Below are positions 12,917 through 23,700 of a DNA stretch of 64,000 nucleotides, piece by piece. Every line of letters starts with the position of its first letter. Position 1 is the stretch's first letter. Position numbers and translations under genes: made by a program. The DNA comes from Aplectana chamaeleonis (Eukaryota; Nematoda; Chromadorea; Rhabditida; Cosmocercidae). The notes under the pieces were generated by a model. That model did no database searches and had not been told where the DNA came from. It was given only the letters and a program-made list of their open reading frames with translations. The stretch lies in contig JAPDOI010000144.1 of the NCBI GenBank assembly GCA_029168955.1, positions 124,001 to 188,000 on the forward strand. The letters are read 5' to 3'.

Positions 12917-13130
12917 TAAGTTGCTAAACGAAAAAACCAACACTTATATGAATCGTGTTAGTTGGGGCGTGCGTACACCCACCAAATAGCTGTTCTAAGC
13001 TGTTTTTGTGCGTTTCTTCTGCAACTTTTCACTTTTCTCACTTTTGTGATGGCGAAACCTACGTTCTCATGAGGAGAACTCAGCAACTGATTTTATCGCG
13101 AACCCTGCTCACCTACTCAGTACTTCGGCA

Positions 13131-13224
13131 TAATAGGGGTTGCATCCCAGGGTAAAGATCGAGTGCAAACCTTCGCTGTCAGCAGCAGCTGCAGCTGCTG
13201 ACAATGAGGGATGCAACCCCTACT
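13131..13224. repeat. Short palindrome
   Basis: TAGGGGTTGCATCCC and GGGATGCAACCCCTA flank an inner GTCAGCAGCAGCTGCAGCTG self-complementary core. Confidence 0.7.
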
Positions 13225-13406
13225 GGTACTGGCGTTCTCTGAGAAATTCACCCGATCAATAGACAATAAATAGCCAAGAAATGCCTGCTTTCTGCGTGAT
13301 AGCCGGAAAATTGTCAGGAAGTAGCTGGTTGCCGCGTAATAGCCTAGAAATAACCGCCAGAAAATGTTCGCCGCGAATTGGACGCCAAATAATGCTCTCC
13401 AAGGGA

Positions 13407-13639
13407 TGTACAGTTCAACTCCGCTTCACTCCGCAAAGTGCACGTTTATTCCGAAAGCATGCTGCGGGGCGGTTGCAAGTATCTCAGACAGTAATGGCGG
13501 ATCACCTGAGCACCAAAGGCAAAAACCGCCCGGGTGACCCTACGTCCATGTCTGAGGATACTCGCAACCGCGCCGCAGCACGCTTCCGCAATCAGCGTGC
13601 ACTTTGCGGACTGAACGGCAATACGGAGTTGAACTGTAC
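13407..13639. repeat. 233-bp palindrome
   Basis: TGTACAGTTCAACTCCG at the left matches CGGAGTTGAACTGTACA at the right. The arms continue through TCCGCAAAGTGCACG and GGTTGCAAGTATCTCAGACA. Confidence 0.7.
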
Positions 13640-14924
13640 ACGACGCATTCCTGGTGCTGATTTGGATGTCAACACCGCTGTTGGTTCAACTACCCAAGTT
13701 GGCGGTACTTGGACCCCGCCTAGCACCAGGAGGCCCGCCGAGCTGCAGGAGGCCAAGGCGGCTGCTCGGCGAGCTGAGAAACGCCGCGTCGCGTGTTGGT
13801 GTGCCTGTCACGTCTTGGTTATTTCTCCGTGGTTGCTCGGCTACTTCTAGGCTATTTCGTGAACAACATGATCTTGGCCGCCTAATAATCCAGAAACAAT
13901 CAAGAAATATTTGAGAAATAGCACATCAGGAACCGCTGTGGAGCCTAGTGGGCTATTTGTCGGCTAAAACTCTCAAAGGGACCTGTCATTGACGTGCCAT
14001 CGCTACTACCAACGTCTTATTAGTTAATTGTTCAGTCTCGTAGATATTGTATTACAGGTATAGCAAAGATGTTCAGAATTACACTCTCCTTCCTCTTGAA
14101 AAAAGTTAAAATGCAATGACTATTTTTTCTGGAAATTTTCTATTTTCTGATTTCTGTTTTCTGGACGTTTTGGCCTTTCTGTTTTCTGATTTCTGTTCTC
14201 TGACAAACTCGATTTTCTGTTTTCTGACTTTTTTTTTGAAAAATTTCTGCACACCCCTGGTATCGACCGGGTGGGTGTTGGGGGGTTCTGGGGGGTGTTG
14301 GAGGGATACACCGGGTGATTTTTGCATCCCATTTCCAATGCTTTCTGAACGACCGGGCTGGATACGTCGGCTCATCCAACTATGACCGGGGCCTTAGAAT
14401 TGTTCCCAATCAATCAGAAATAAAAATAATTGTGGAACCCTAAGGAATTGTTCTACAGGGAAAGCATTCACAGGCGTGATTGTGATTACAGCTTCAGCAT
14501 CCACATAGACGAAGCGGTCGTGGTTGTTTGCCAGAATATACATAGAAACCTCAATCTTCCGAGAGATGCCAGTCGATGGCACAGTAGTAGCGTCTTTTTC
14601 TTTGCTTCTCCTGCGCAAGAGCTGGGGTGGAGAGCGCAGCAAGCGCGAGGGAAAGTGGGCGCGGCATGCCTGGTTGTCAATGGTACCGCAACCGGGAGGA
14701 AACGGTGCTGTTCGCTGTACACGGCCGGGTTCGATCCTTGCCGAGGTGAACCAAAGCAACCAACCCTCCGGGATCCTTCAATTTGGAACAGATTAATGTA
14801 GGGAGATGGAGGCACTCATTGGGAAGTCGGCTGGCCCCTGCAAGCCACTAAATAAGCACGAAACTCATTCCTCTAAAAAAATGTGTCGCGTCATTGTCGG
14901 CATCCTCGACTGTGTCGCAATAGT

Positions 14925-15425
14925 TCCGCGATAGTGCCGCAGCGGCTCCGTGATCAGACGATTCTGCTGTCGTGCCTTGAGCCTCGACATCGCGGCGATA
15001 GTACCGCAGCAGCTCCGCGTTAGAACCGCGCCGGCTCCTCGAGGATGCAGCAGCGAATCCGCGTGGAGTACGATGCACTGTCCTGTGTGGTAAAACGAAA
15101 TTGTCGCCGGTTCAATATACCCAAGTTTGAGGTACACTCCGTGTTTCCTTGTGCGCAAAAGCGGCGGTTACCTCTGTCCTTATCAGACAAAGGACGTAAC
15201 GATCGCAGGTGCGAATTTTCGTTCCTGCAACTAGACCCCCTCTAGTTGTCTTATGATTCTTAAATAACTTCATATCAGACACTCTCCCGAAGCCGCTGCG
15301 CGTTATCGCGGAGCCGAAGCGGTACTGTCGGGTCCCCGCCATGGCTCCGCGGTAGTGCCGCCGCGGCTCCGCGATAGTGCCGCTTCGGTGCCTGCACGCG
15401 CCAAAGCGGTACTATCGCGGAGCCT
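14925..15425. repeat. GC-rich minisatellite, two blocks
   Basis: Irregular repeats of a ~22-bp unit resembling GCGGCTCCGCGATAGTGCCG on both orientations, at 14,925-15,040 and 15,285-15,425, separated by about 240 bp of other sequence. It lies inside the 5.8-kb hAT-like element. Confidence 0.6.
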
Positions 15426-16592
15426 CAATTTTTCTAAGAGTCAAGCCTCTACGAATACCCGCTCCCCACCGCACCCGCTTTGGTAGAGCGGGGTAATGTT
15501 GGCCCCAACTGTACATACCATGCACGCAAAACTCTAAATACGTGTTTTAATTCACTGCAACGCAGATGGCACAGAATTCAGTTAAGATGAAGCGCCAAGA
15601 AATTGATGGTGAGCCTACGAGGCAGATGATAATTCTGCCACAGAGGTACGAGAGGCTCTCAACGGTGGAGCGAATGGTCAGGTCATTTATACTGTAACGG
15701 CACAGGCGCGCGGTACGGTCGTGACTTTCAGTCCCGCAATAAGTGTCAAATATGTATATACACTCAGGAACGGACAGCTCGCTCCGACTTCAATACGTAC
15801 TCCTTGCACAGACATATGTATTGAGCTTCTAATAAATAATCGATCTTTTATTGCCTGGGAAAAGGAAGGTTCGATGAACATTTGTCACCTCATCGCACTC
15901 ATAATCTGCAATTCTTGAGCGTCTATACTTTTTGCTCTGGCCAACTGTAAGGTTTTGAAAATTCAATGAAAGAAGCATAGATCATTAAAAAAATGTATGA
16001 AAAAAGTTCAATGTTTAGAAAAATTTCGTTTAGTGTACGCTGGACACGCTTTATTGATTTTTGAAAATTTTCTGTTTTCTGCCCATTTTTGGAGATTTTT
16101 TTCTTATTTCTGTTTCCGAAAATATTTTTTCCGCACATCCCTGGTGGGGTGGCGACGTCATGAAAAAAAAAGATCGCTATAGCGCAGCGTTTCATTTTCC
16201 CCATGGCAAGCACTCCTTCCTCATCTTTCTTTCCTTTCCATACTCTTTCCTCATCTTCTTAATTGCCTGATAACTTTATAATAGTTGTTCGTATTTGCAT
16301 TTTGCGTATTTATCAGCTTATTTGTGTTTATCTTCAACACTTAATGGTTTTAATGTCAGGAAAGCGCAGAGACGGCTGAAATTTGGTGAGTCCTGTTTTT
16401 AATGCAAATAGAACATATAAGAAGATGAGGAAAAGCATGGAATGAAAAGAAGGGGAAAGAAAGTTTAGGAAGGATTGCTGGTCATGGGGAAAATGAAACG
16501 CTGCGAAATAGCAATAGTTTTTTTTTCCATGAGGGCGCCACCCCACACGGTCGACACGCGCAACCCCGGATTCGACGCGGCTACCCGCCGTT

Positions 16593-17687
16593 AGAAAACC
16601 ATGATACTTGTACTAGTGGCTCCAATTTCGCCCGTTAGGCATTTTTCGGAAATCGAAACCCTAAAGGTCAAAACCCATCGGAACTCAGAACTTATCCTTG
16701 TCATCCCTTATTACCGCAAAAATTCGAAAGCTAGAAACTCATCTAAAGGTGCAACATCCTTTCAAATTTCCTGAAAAGAGAGGTGGGAGTGCTATTTCTA
16801 CAAAAGTCTCGAAAAAAAACTATTTCATTCCGTGAAACTTGAATTTTTGGAAGCCAGGAATAATTTTCCCGTAAAATTAGGTGTCTATTGTGCAACCACA
16901 CATTGCGCGCAATTTATTCGACGGCTAATTTACTGTGTCAATTTTTCTCTGCCCTCTATTCAATAATATACTTTTGACGTTTTTTTCGCCTCTTTTTCGC
17001 CTATGTTCATGAAGTTTACGATCCGTGATAGTCATGCAGATACGAAAACACTAAAATATTTTGAGAAATCAAGTTGCACGCTGAAAATAAAGAAGTAAAT
17101 CTTTCTGCGAGCAGCGCCGGTTTTTCTCAGCGTGTTGTATAGAATTCCTGAAGTTTTCCTGAATCACTACCTAGCAAGTTCTTTATCAGATGCTAATTTG
17201 CCCGCGCTGTTCTTATCTCTTGCAAGTGTTTCACGCCATTTTTGCATTCAAATCTTTGACCTCGCTCTACTGACACTTGTTGCCCTATTCACGTGTTTAT
17301 CACCTGTACAGTTACCAGTCGTAAGTAAACCTACTACCCAACGTCTACTCAACTTTCATGAAGTCATCATAGCAATATCTGCGAAAAAAACCGGATTCTT
17401 GGCGATAATCCATCAAAATCTCACCCGCTCAGCGGCGAATATTCCCGTCAAGGTGATCAAAGTTCGTGCGGAGACAGGATCAAAGGGCGCCGCCGAGTGG
17501 GTCCCGCACAGATCGACGATTGCAGCGCCGTCGGGCGATGAGGGATGATGACTCTCACCTGCCGCCTTTTCATGGATTCTCTCCTCGTGCCAGGTGCCCA
17601 TTAAGCTGAAACCCAACCGGACCCGTCGTGCACTCTTCAGCTGATCGATTCACGCCATTCGACCGCAATTCCACTCACTAGATTCGC
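16593..17687 (+). promoter_or_regulatory. Upstream region of RIOK1
   Basis: This stretch contains no recognised repeat and lies directly before the RIOK1 start. The last ~230 bp are GC-richer and may include the promoter. CACTAG nine bases before the ATG could be a weak splice or trans-splice acceptor. A 138-codon plus ORF at 17,132-17,548 has no recognisable domain; an unannotated 5' exon here cannot be excluded. Confidence 0.3.
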
Positions 17688-17787
17688 ATGGAAAACATAC
17701 TCGAACTAAATGGATCTGGGCCTCTTCATTCGGCTCTTATTGAATCGGAAAGCGAATGTAGCTCACAGGAGGATTTTCTCAACGATG
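17688..17787 (+). CDS. RIOK1: RIOK1 exon 1
   Basis: Codes for residues 1-33 starting [13 protein letters not shown], Ser/Glu-rich. Donor GTGAGC at 17,788; one base is left over and completes a Glu codon with exon 2. N-terminal RIOK1 sequence is poorly conserved, so this exon rests on phase, splice signal and position. Confidence 0.7.
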
Positions 17788-20700
17788 GTGAGCTATTTCC
17801 TGTTCCAGCATTTCATTTTGATTTTTTTTTAATTAAGGGTGCACTTTTCAAGCATATTTCGATAATTTCGCAACAGTAAATCGACGGGTTTTACTTCAAA
17901 ATATTCATATGCGGTTTTCTTTTCTTTTGCATTCTGCTCGTGGAAATACCAAAGTGTTCATGATTTTTTCTGACACTCCTTTCATTCACTGCAACAAACC
18001 CTGAGTTTATAGCAATCTACAAAATTTGGTTTGTCACCTTTATTGTCTTTTCCGGGAGGCGGACATTGCTCACCCGTGCGTGCTTGGTGAGCGGTTGGTG
18101 AGCGTCGCGCGCGAGGAGATGGGCGGAGACGCGACATCCCCACTTTTAGGTGAAATCAGATAAATTGGCATGTCTCGGAGCGTTATTAGCTTTCCAGCGT
18201 TTATTCCTTGTCGTAATCGATAGCTATTTACTCGTGAGGAGCTCTGAAGACTTCTAAACGGTGATGTGTTTTCAGCGTTCACCGCGCGCGCGGCACTTAC
18301 CAGACCGAGACGCGTACGCACGCGGGTGAGCAATGTCATGGAGCCTATTTCAATTGGGGTACAGTTACGGAGCTTCGGGGGCGAAAGATATTTTAGCGTT
18401 GGAGCGCGTTTTCCTCCCGTCCCTTTAAATGGGCGCAGGTTTTGCTAGAGCAGCCGCGATCTGCATGTGTATAATTAATGTATTTAGGGAATTGGCGGAT
18501 CTTTGAATTGATATTAGGGAAAATACCTTAATTTTATACTAATTGTAAGTTCTCGAATGCGTTCTAAATTTCACACACTACGGGTTCCGACCCCTGGCCG
18601 AACATCGGGGAATCCTTCGTGCAAATGCGAATTGGTGCTATGTGGGAAGGGGGGCACTATGGCGCGATGTACTTGGCCACGCCCATTTCACTGTGCCGCA
18701 CTAAATTTGAGCACCTACTTTTGGCAAGGGTTTCCCTCCCTTGCCAAAATCAGGAGAATCATTGCGGCACGGAAAAATGGGCGTGGCCCAGTGCGATACA
18801 ACAGTGGCCCCCCCTTCCCACATAGCACCTGCGAATTTAATGCTGAATCCAGCACATCGCAAGTGCAACTATACAGACGACACCAAAAAGACAATTTCGT
18901 TAACGCATAGCTTTTTATCTCCCATGTTATCCTACGAAACGTGACAACTGTTATAATTATACTACAAAATGACGTAACTAGACGCTTCAGAGAAATGCTT
19001 GGGGCTACATACCTTCGCGGAACTCTGAAGAGCAAAAGTGCCCTTGGCTCAAATAAACATACTGAAGAGGAGCGTCTAGAAGAATTCACATCCACGTCAA
19101 AATTTCTCCTATTATCGGGATCTTTATAACGTTTAATACGTAAGCCAAACGTTTCCTAAATTCCCCTAAGAGGTTGAAACTCCGCGTGGGCAAATCTTTG
19201 ACGTGGGTGCGAAAATTTTCTTCGCCCCCCCCCCTCCCCTTCTATCCGTATTTCAACGGCGCTATGGCAGCGGGGGCCACTGGGGTATCGCATCATAGCG
19301 CCCCCCCCCCCAGCTAGGATAGCACCATTTTAACCTACTCCAAACTGCCACACCACCCAAGGGTGTGACAGTACAAGCCCGTATGTCTCACAACATGCGG
19401 TACCTATGATAATTTTGTAGCTGAGAAGTGTATACTTGTCTAACAGTGTTGCATTCAACGTTTTCTTGGTTGAAATGATTTTCCTAACGGCATTTCCAAA
19501 TACAATTCACATTTGGCCAAATCGCCTTTGCAGTCTAGTAGACCTATTACCTCTGTAATGGTCTTTCTTTTGACATGAACATGCATTTTCTGAAGAATGC
19601 AATGCTTCTGTCGTCCATCTTCTAATCGATAAAGCGGCGCGAAAGTGATCGTGCAAGTGGTACGCGTACGGAAACGCGCCCCAATGACAAAATATTTTTC
19701 GCCCCCGAAGCTCCGTAATTGTACTCTTTCAATTGTTCATGTCTAGTGTATGTGAAAAATGACTTTATTAAGCACAGCCTTTGTTTACACGACAACAGTA
19801 CCAAGAAAACTCGTTTTTGTAAAATTACAAATATTTTCATTCATTCTCGGCATGATGACCAGGTAAAAACAAAAAATGTCCAAGGAATAGACAAACTCAG
19901 TTGGAAAGCACTCAACAAGGTTCAGAAATGTGTAGGTTTTTTAGGTTTACGATTGTACTGTGAATGACTCTCTCGTAGTTGTCCCCAAATGGAGTCGCCA
20001 CTCAAGGTTTCGTTAGGCCATTGTTATACCTGAAGTTTGCGACCGCGACAGGTGCGGTCAACTGTTACGAATCGTGCCGGGACCAGGCCTACACAGTAGA
20101 AAAATGCTGTCGCAGGAGCAGATTGCAGCACCTGTCGCGGTCGCTGGTTCGAAAGGGGGTGTCATGCCTGAAATGTGGAAACCGTGCTGTAATCGGTCGC
20201 TGTCGCGGCCGTCCGTCGCAGTGCAGTGCACTGTGACAGGTGTCAGCGACGGCGACCCAGCCAAATCCGTCCTCGTGCCGGGTGTTTCTTGGCCCTGAGC
20301 GACAGCGACGGCTGGCCCTCAGCGACAGCGACTTTGCGACCGCGACAGGCCTGTAGTGGGGTATAACAATGGCCTGATACTGTCCTTGGTAACGACCCTG
20401 GGGCCAAGGTCACGGCTGGTATATTCGTCGGAACACAGATCAAGACGATCATAAATTGTGAGGATTTCGCAAAGCTATTGAAGAGGACGGAGAGAACTGT
20501 TGCAGTTGAAAAGCTGTTGAACGGTTGCAAGCCTGTCAAAACACAGCTTTGAGGACCGCGACGGGAAGCCTGGCAATGGCAAGCAAGACTCATCTGAGTA
20601 GCGAGACAGGAATAATGCCAGTTCGAGCTCATAATGAGATGCTGACACTCCAATATCGAACTGTTGCGATACTCGACCCTGGACACCCGTCGCACGACAT

Positions 20701-23700
20701 GATGAAGGAGCCAGAACCGCTTAGACAGATTAGGAAACACGTCAGAACTCACAAACCAATGTTGGTGAAACCTGGAACTGCAGAGAGCATTCGCAAAGTT
20801 CACAAGGAGTTTGTAAAAGATTTCTTGGGTAATCTGAACTCTCCCTTGCTGAGTGGACCGCCGCCGAAGATATCCAAGGAGGAGGAGACGTTGTCAAGAC
20901 CTAGCCGAGTAGCTCTGTCTCAGCTTCGAAGTGGTTTCTACTCAAAATCGCAATGGTATCTCCATAAGATAGGAGCAGCTGATAATCCACTTTGTCCGGA
21001 ATTCTGGAAAGCTAACGCACCTTACAATAGAAGATCTCTGGCTCAAACCAGTGGAAGTCGCCAATTTCCTGTCTATTTGATCATGCAATGATGATTTTGA
21101 AATGTAAAAATTTAAAAATAAAAAAAATAAAAAAAGAGAAATAAAAAAGGGTCGAAAAACGCCCCACTCAGGGATCCTCCAAAGAAGAGGATCCTAGAAA
21201 AGTTGCTTCGATTATGCCGTCTACGTACCGGAAGTTTGGATCCAGGATCAATGGTTATGGTGGAAGATGGGCAACAACAACAACAAGAACTGCTTGGAGC
21301 AATCTCGCTGCAGTTGATCACGGCTTCCTAGGTGATCTCAAGGCTGAAAGCTACGTGGAGTTGGTGCACTTCCGTTAAGAATTACGCCAAAATGGGATGC
21401 TGAATGTCTCTTAAAGTGTACATCGTTGATTAGCATCTTGACAAATTCAACGACCAAGGCGAGCCCTTTCATCAAGATATATTTGACTTTGAACGTCGTT
21501 TTCAAGGACTGTATAACGAAGCCATAAGGGGGGACTACATTTGTGTGCAACTTCGAAAGAGTGACATACAGTACAATCGTAAATTTAGAAAATCTACGCA
21601 TTTCTGAACCTTGTTGAGTGGTTTCCGACCGTGTTTGTCTATTCCTTGTGCATTTTTTTCGTTTTTACCTGATCATAATGCCGAAAATTGATGAAAATAT
21701 TTGTATTTTTTACAAGAAAACGAGTTTTCTTGGTGCTGTTGTCGTTTAACCAAAGTTTGTGCTTAATGAAGTCATTTTTTCACATACTTTAGGCAAAAGA
21801 AATTGAAATACGACACTTAGAAGCCAGGAACAAAATTTGTGTTGCATAGTGTTATTGGTGGCTGCATCGAATACCGGGTATCACTCCATCTAATATAGTG
21901 CCCAGTAACGTCGTCAGTTTTGGGATACCCTCATCCCAGGTGACAGTGATTTTGAGTGAAGCTTAGGCGGAACTATTTTTTAGTTCAGCTAATTTTTCGT
22001 GGGTTATTTGAAAGTTGAGTCGGTTCGAAATTTCTCTGCTTTTGGCAGAATTTGTATACCTAATAGAAGGAGTCTTGTCATTTCGAAATAAAACTGATTG
22101 AATCTATGCAGAACTTGGCTTCCCAAGTGTCAGCCATGAAGAGTGCGAAGAAATGGACGATGCCGGAGATTTCATGGATGAAATAACAGGTTATTACCGC
22201 AATCGCTCTGATTTTCACGCCGTCATAGGTCCTTGCCCTTTCAGATTTTACCAAAAAATACAATGCATTCCGTATGCGTGTTGCTGGACCGAACTGTCAG
22301 CGCAAAGGAGGTGTTCAGAGTAAGCTATTTGCAGAGATTTTCTTTGTGTTGGTGTGTACCAGTTCGTTTTATTAGTCATTCGATCTTTGTCAGCTTATTA
22401 AAGTGTGGTGAAAATTCGAGAAAAAAATCTTCAGGTTGCCGGTTTAAGGTTATCTCTTTTATTTGAAAAGTCCTTTGGTTTTGCGGTCAAATTTGACGTC
22501 TCCATTTGCAAGGCTAGCGTCACCGAAATTATCTCTGTAGGCGTATAACGCTCAGTGCTTCATGCTCAGTTCATGGAGTTCCTTGAGCGGGGTTTGCGAA
22601 GATGTAAACAGTCGGCGTTTTTTGTCTCAAAGACGCCGAACGGTTTTTGTGGTCGGGCATGTTTATATAGCGTTATCTATTTGATCGATTTTCGCTTCGA
22701 GACGATTTTGGCCTTAAGCCTCGTCTGCTTTCAGATCCTATAGAGACTGCTGCGGACTCAACAGCAGCGAAGAAGAGAAAGCGCATAAAGGATAGGGCCG
22801 ATCGTGCGACTGTTGAGCAGGTATTTGGTGACTTTTCTATGTTTCAAGTTTGTGTTTTTTGTTTTTGGGCTATATGAATAGGCTATATGCCTAGTTTTGG
22901 AGTCTTGTAAGGCTGTGTGCAAGGAAAATCGCTCCTGGCATTGCCACCAACTTTGGTAGGGTGAAGCGCGGCTGAGTAATTTCCAAACGGGTGGTCAGGA
23001 GGATCAAGGAAATTTTGGAAAGATAACCAATATATGACCGAATTTTTTGTTGATCAAAGGGAGGGAGTCGTAACTTTGCCGTCGTCCTGAACAGCGATTC
23101 GTTCGACCCTGACCTAGGTCGGATTCAGAATTGGTAATACCATGGGTATGATTAGAGAGGATGACGCTGCCGAGATGTCGTACGTTCGTGCCGTGGCAGT
23201 GTGGAGGAAAGAAGATCGCCTCCGTGCAAACCGACGTCATCCCCTCCACAAAGAGGGTTTTTGTCATGGGAGAGGTGCTGGCCGGCCGCAACTCTCCTTC
23301 GGATTCTCCTGCAAAGGGCCGGCGTGGAGAGGAATCCTGGACCCGCTCAGAAGTACCAATGCGCCACGTGCGGAGAGGATGTAAACTGGAGACATACCAG
23401 CGTCCAGTGCTTCGGATGCCAAAGGTGGGTGCATCTCTCCTGTTCGGGTCTCAGTTCTGTGAGGCATCATAACTCATCTTTTCGTTGTGTGTTCTGCTCC
23501 TCACCTTCCATCTCAGATTCCTCTATCTCAAATCGCCCCCTTTCCATTGTGCATATCAATCTAAACGGCCTTCGTGCCAAGCTTTCTGAACTCTCTCTCT
23601 TTGCACGTACTTACCATCCAGACGTGATCATGGTTCAAGAAACCAAGCTCTCTCCATCCCCTACCTATCCTCATCCCAATATCCCAGGCTATACTTCTTA

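Larger units (their letters stand above)
12426..14259. mobile_element. Nested hAT-like element, 1.83 kb, with perfect 8-bp duplication
   Basis: Ends CAGGGGTGTGCGGAAATTTC (left) and, inverted, CAGGGGTGTGCAGAAATTTT (right) sit between identical GTATCGAC flanks (12,418-12,425 and 14,260-14,267). TTTCTGTTTTCTG subterminal motifs match those of the enclosing 5.8-kb element, so both probably used the same transposase. The interior consists of several palindromes; the 189-codon ORF at 13,281-13,850 runs through one of them and is probably not a protein. Confidence 0.85.
10324..16143. mobile_element. hAT-like element, 5.8 kb, with perfect 8-bp duplication
   Basis: Both ends read CAGGGATGTGCGGAA (right end inverted). 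The flanks are identical, GTGGGGTG at 10,316-10,323 and 16,144-16,151. Subterminal TTTTCTGTTTTCTG motifs occur at both ends. The interior carries a tandem repeat with a second hAT-like copy in it and a GC-rich minisatellite, but no recognisable transposase, so it appears non-autonomous. Confidence 0.8.
10272..16592. mobile_element. Outer fold-back element split by a hAT-like insertion
   Basis: GGCGGGTAGCCGCGTCGAAT at about 10,273 recurs inverted at about 16,570-16,590. The match continues through GTGTGGGGTG up to 10,323 and resumes at 16,152 (GCGACGTCATG and CGCAGCGTTTCATTTTCCCC, matched inverted at 16,490-16,555). Removing 10,324-16,143 and one duplication leaves roughly 0.49 kb, mostly palindromic and similar in size to the MITEs at 30,964 and 38,400. 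Target duplication of this outer element was not identified. Confidence 0.65.
19725..21812. mobile_element. Element with ~290-bp inverted repeats carrying a LINE fragment
   Basis: The stretch 19,740-20,018 is matched inverted at about 21,520-21,800. Shared landmarks are GTATGTGAAAAATGACTT, AAGAAAACTCG, GGTAAAAAC, CAAGGTTCAGAAATG and TTTACGATTGTACTGT. Between the arms are a separate fold-back (20,019-20,376) and a LINE 3' fragment (20,400-21,110). Such long arms around captured sequence are seen in Mutator-like and fold-back elements; the class here is inferred only. Confidence 0.55.

Noticed and set aside
13281..13850. 189-codon plus-strand ORF in the nested hAT-like element
   Set aside because: It runs straight through a 233-bp palindrome; the apparent protein mirrors the palindrome and shows no transposase motif.
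14690..14760. GGGTTCGATCC B-box-like sequence as a possible tRNA gene
   Set aside because: No A box at suitable spacing and no acceptor-stem pairing.
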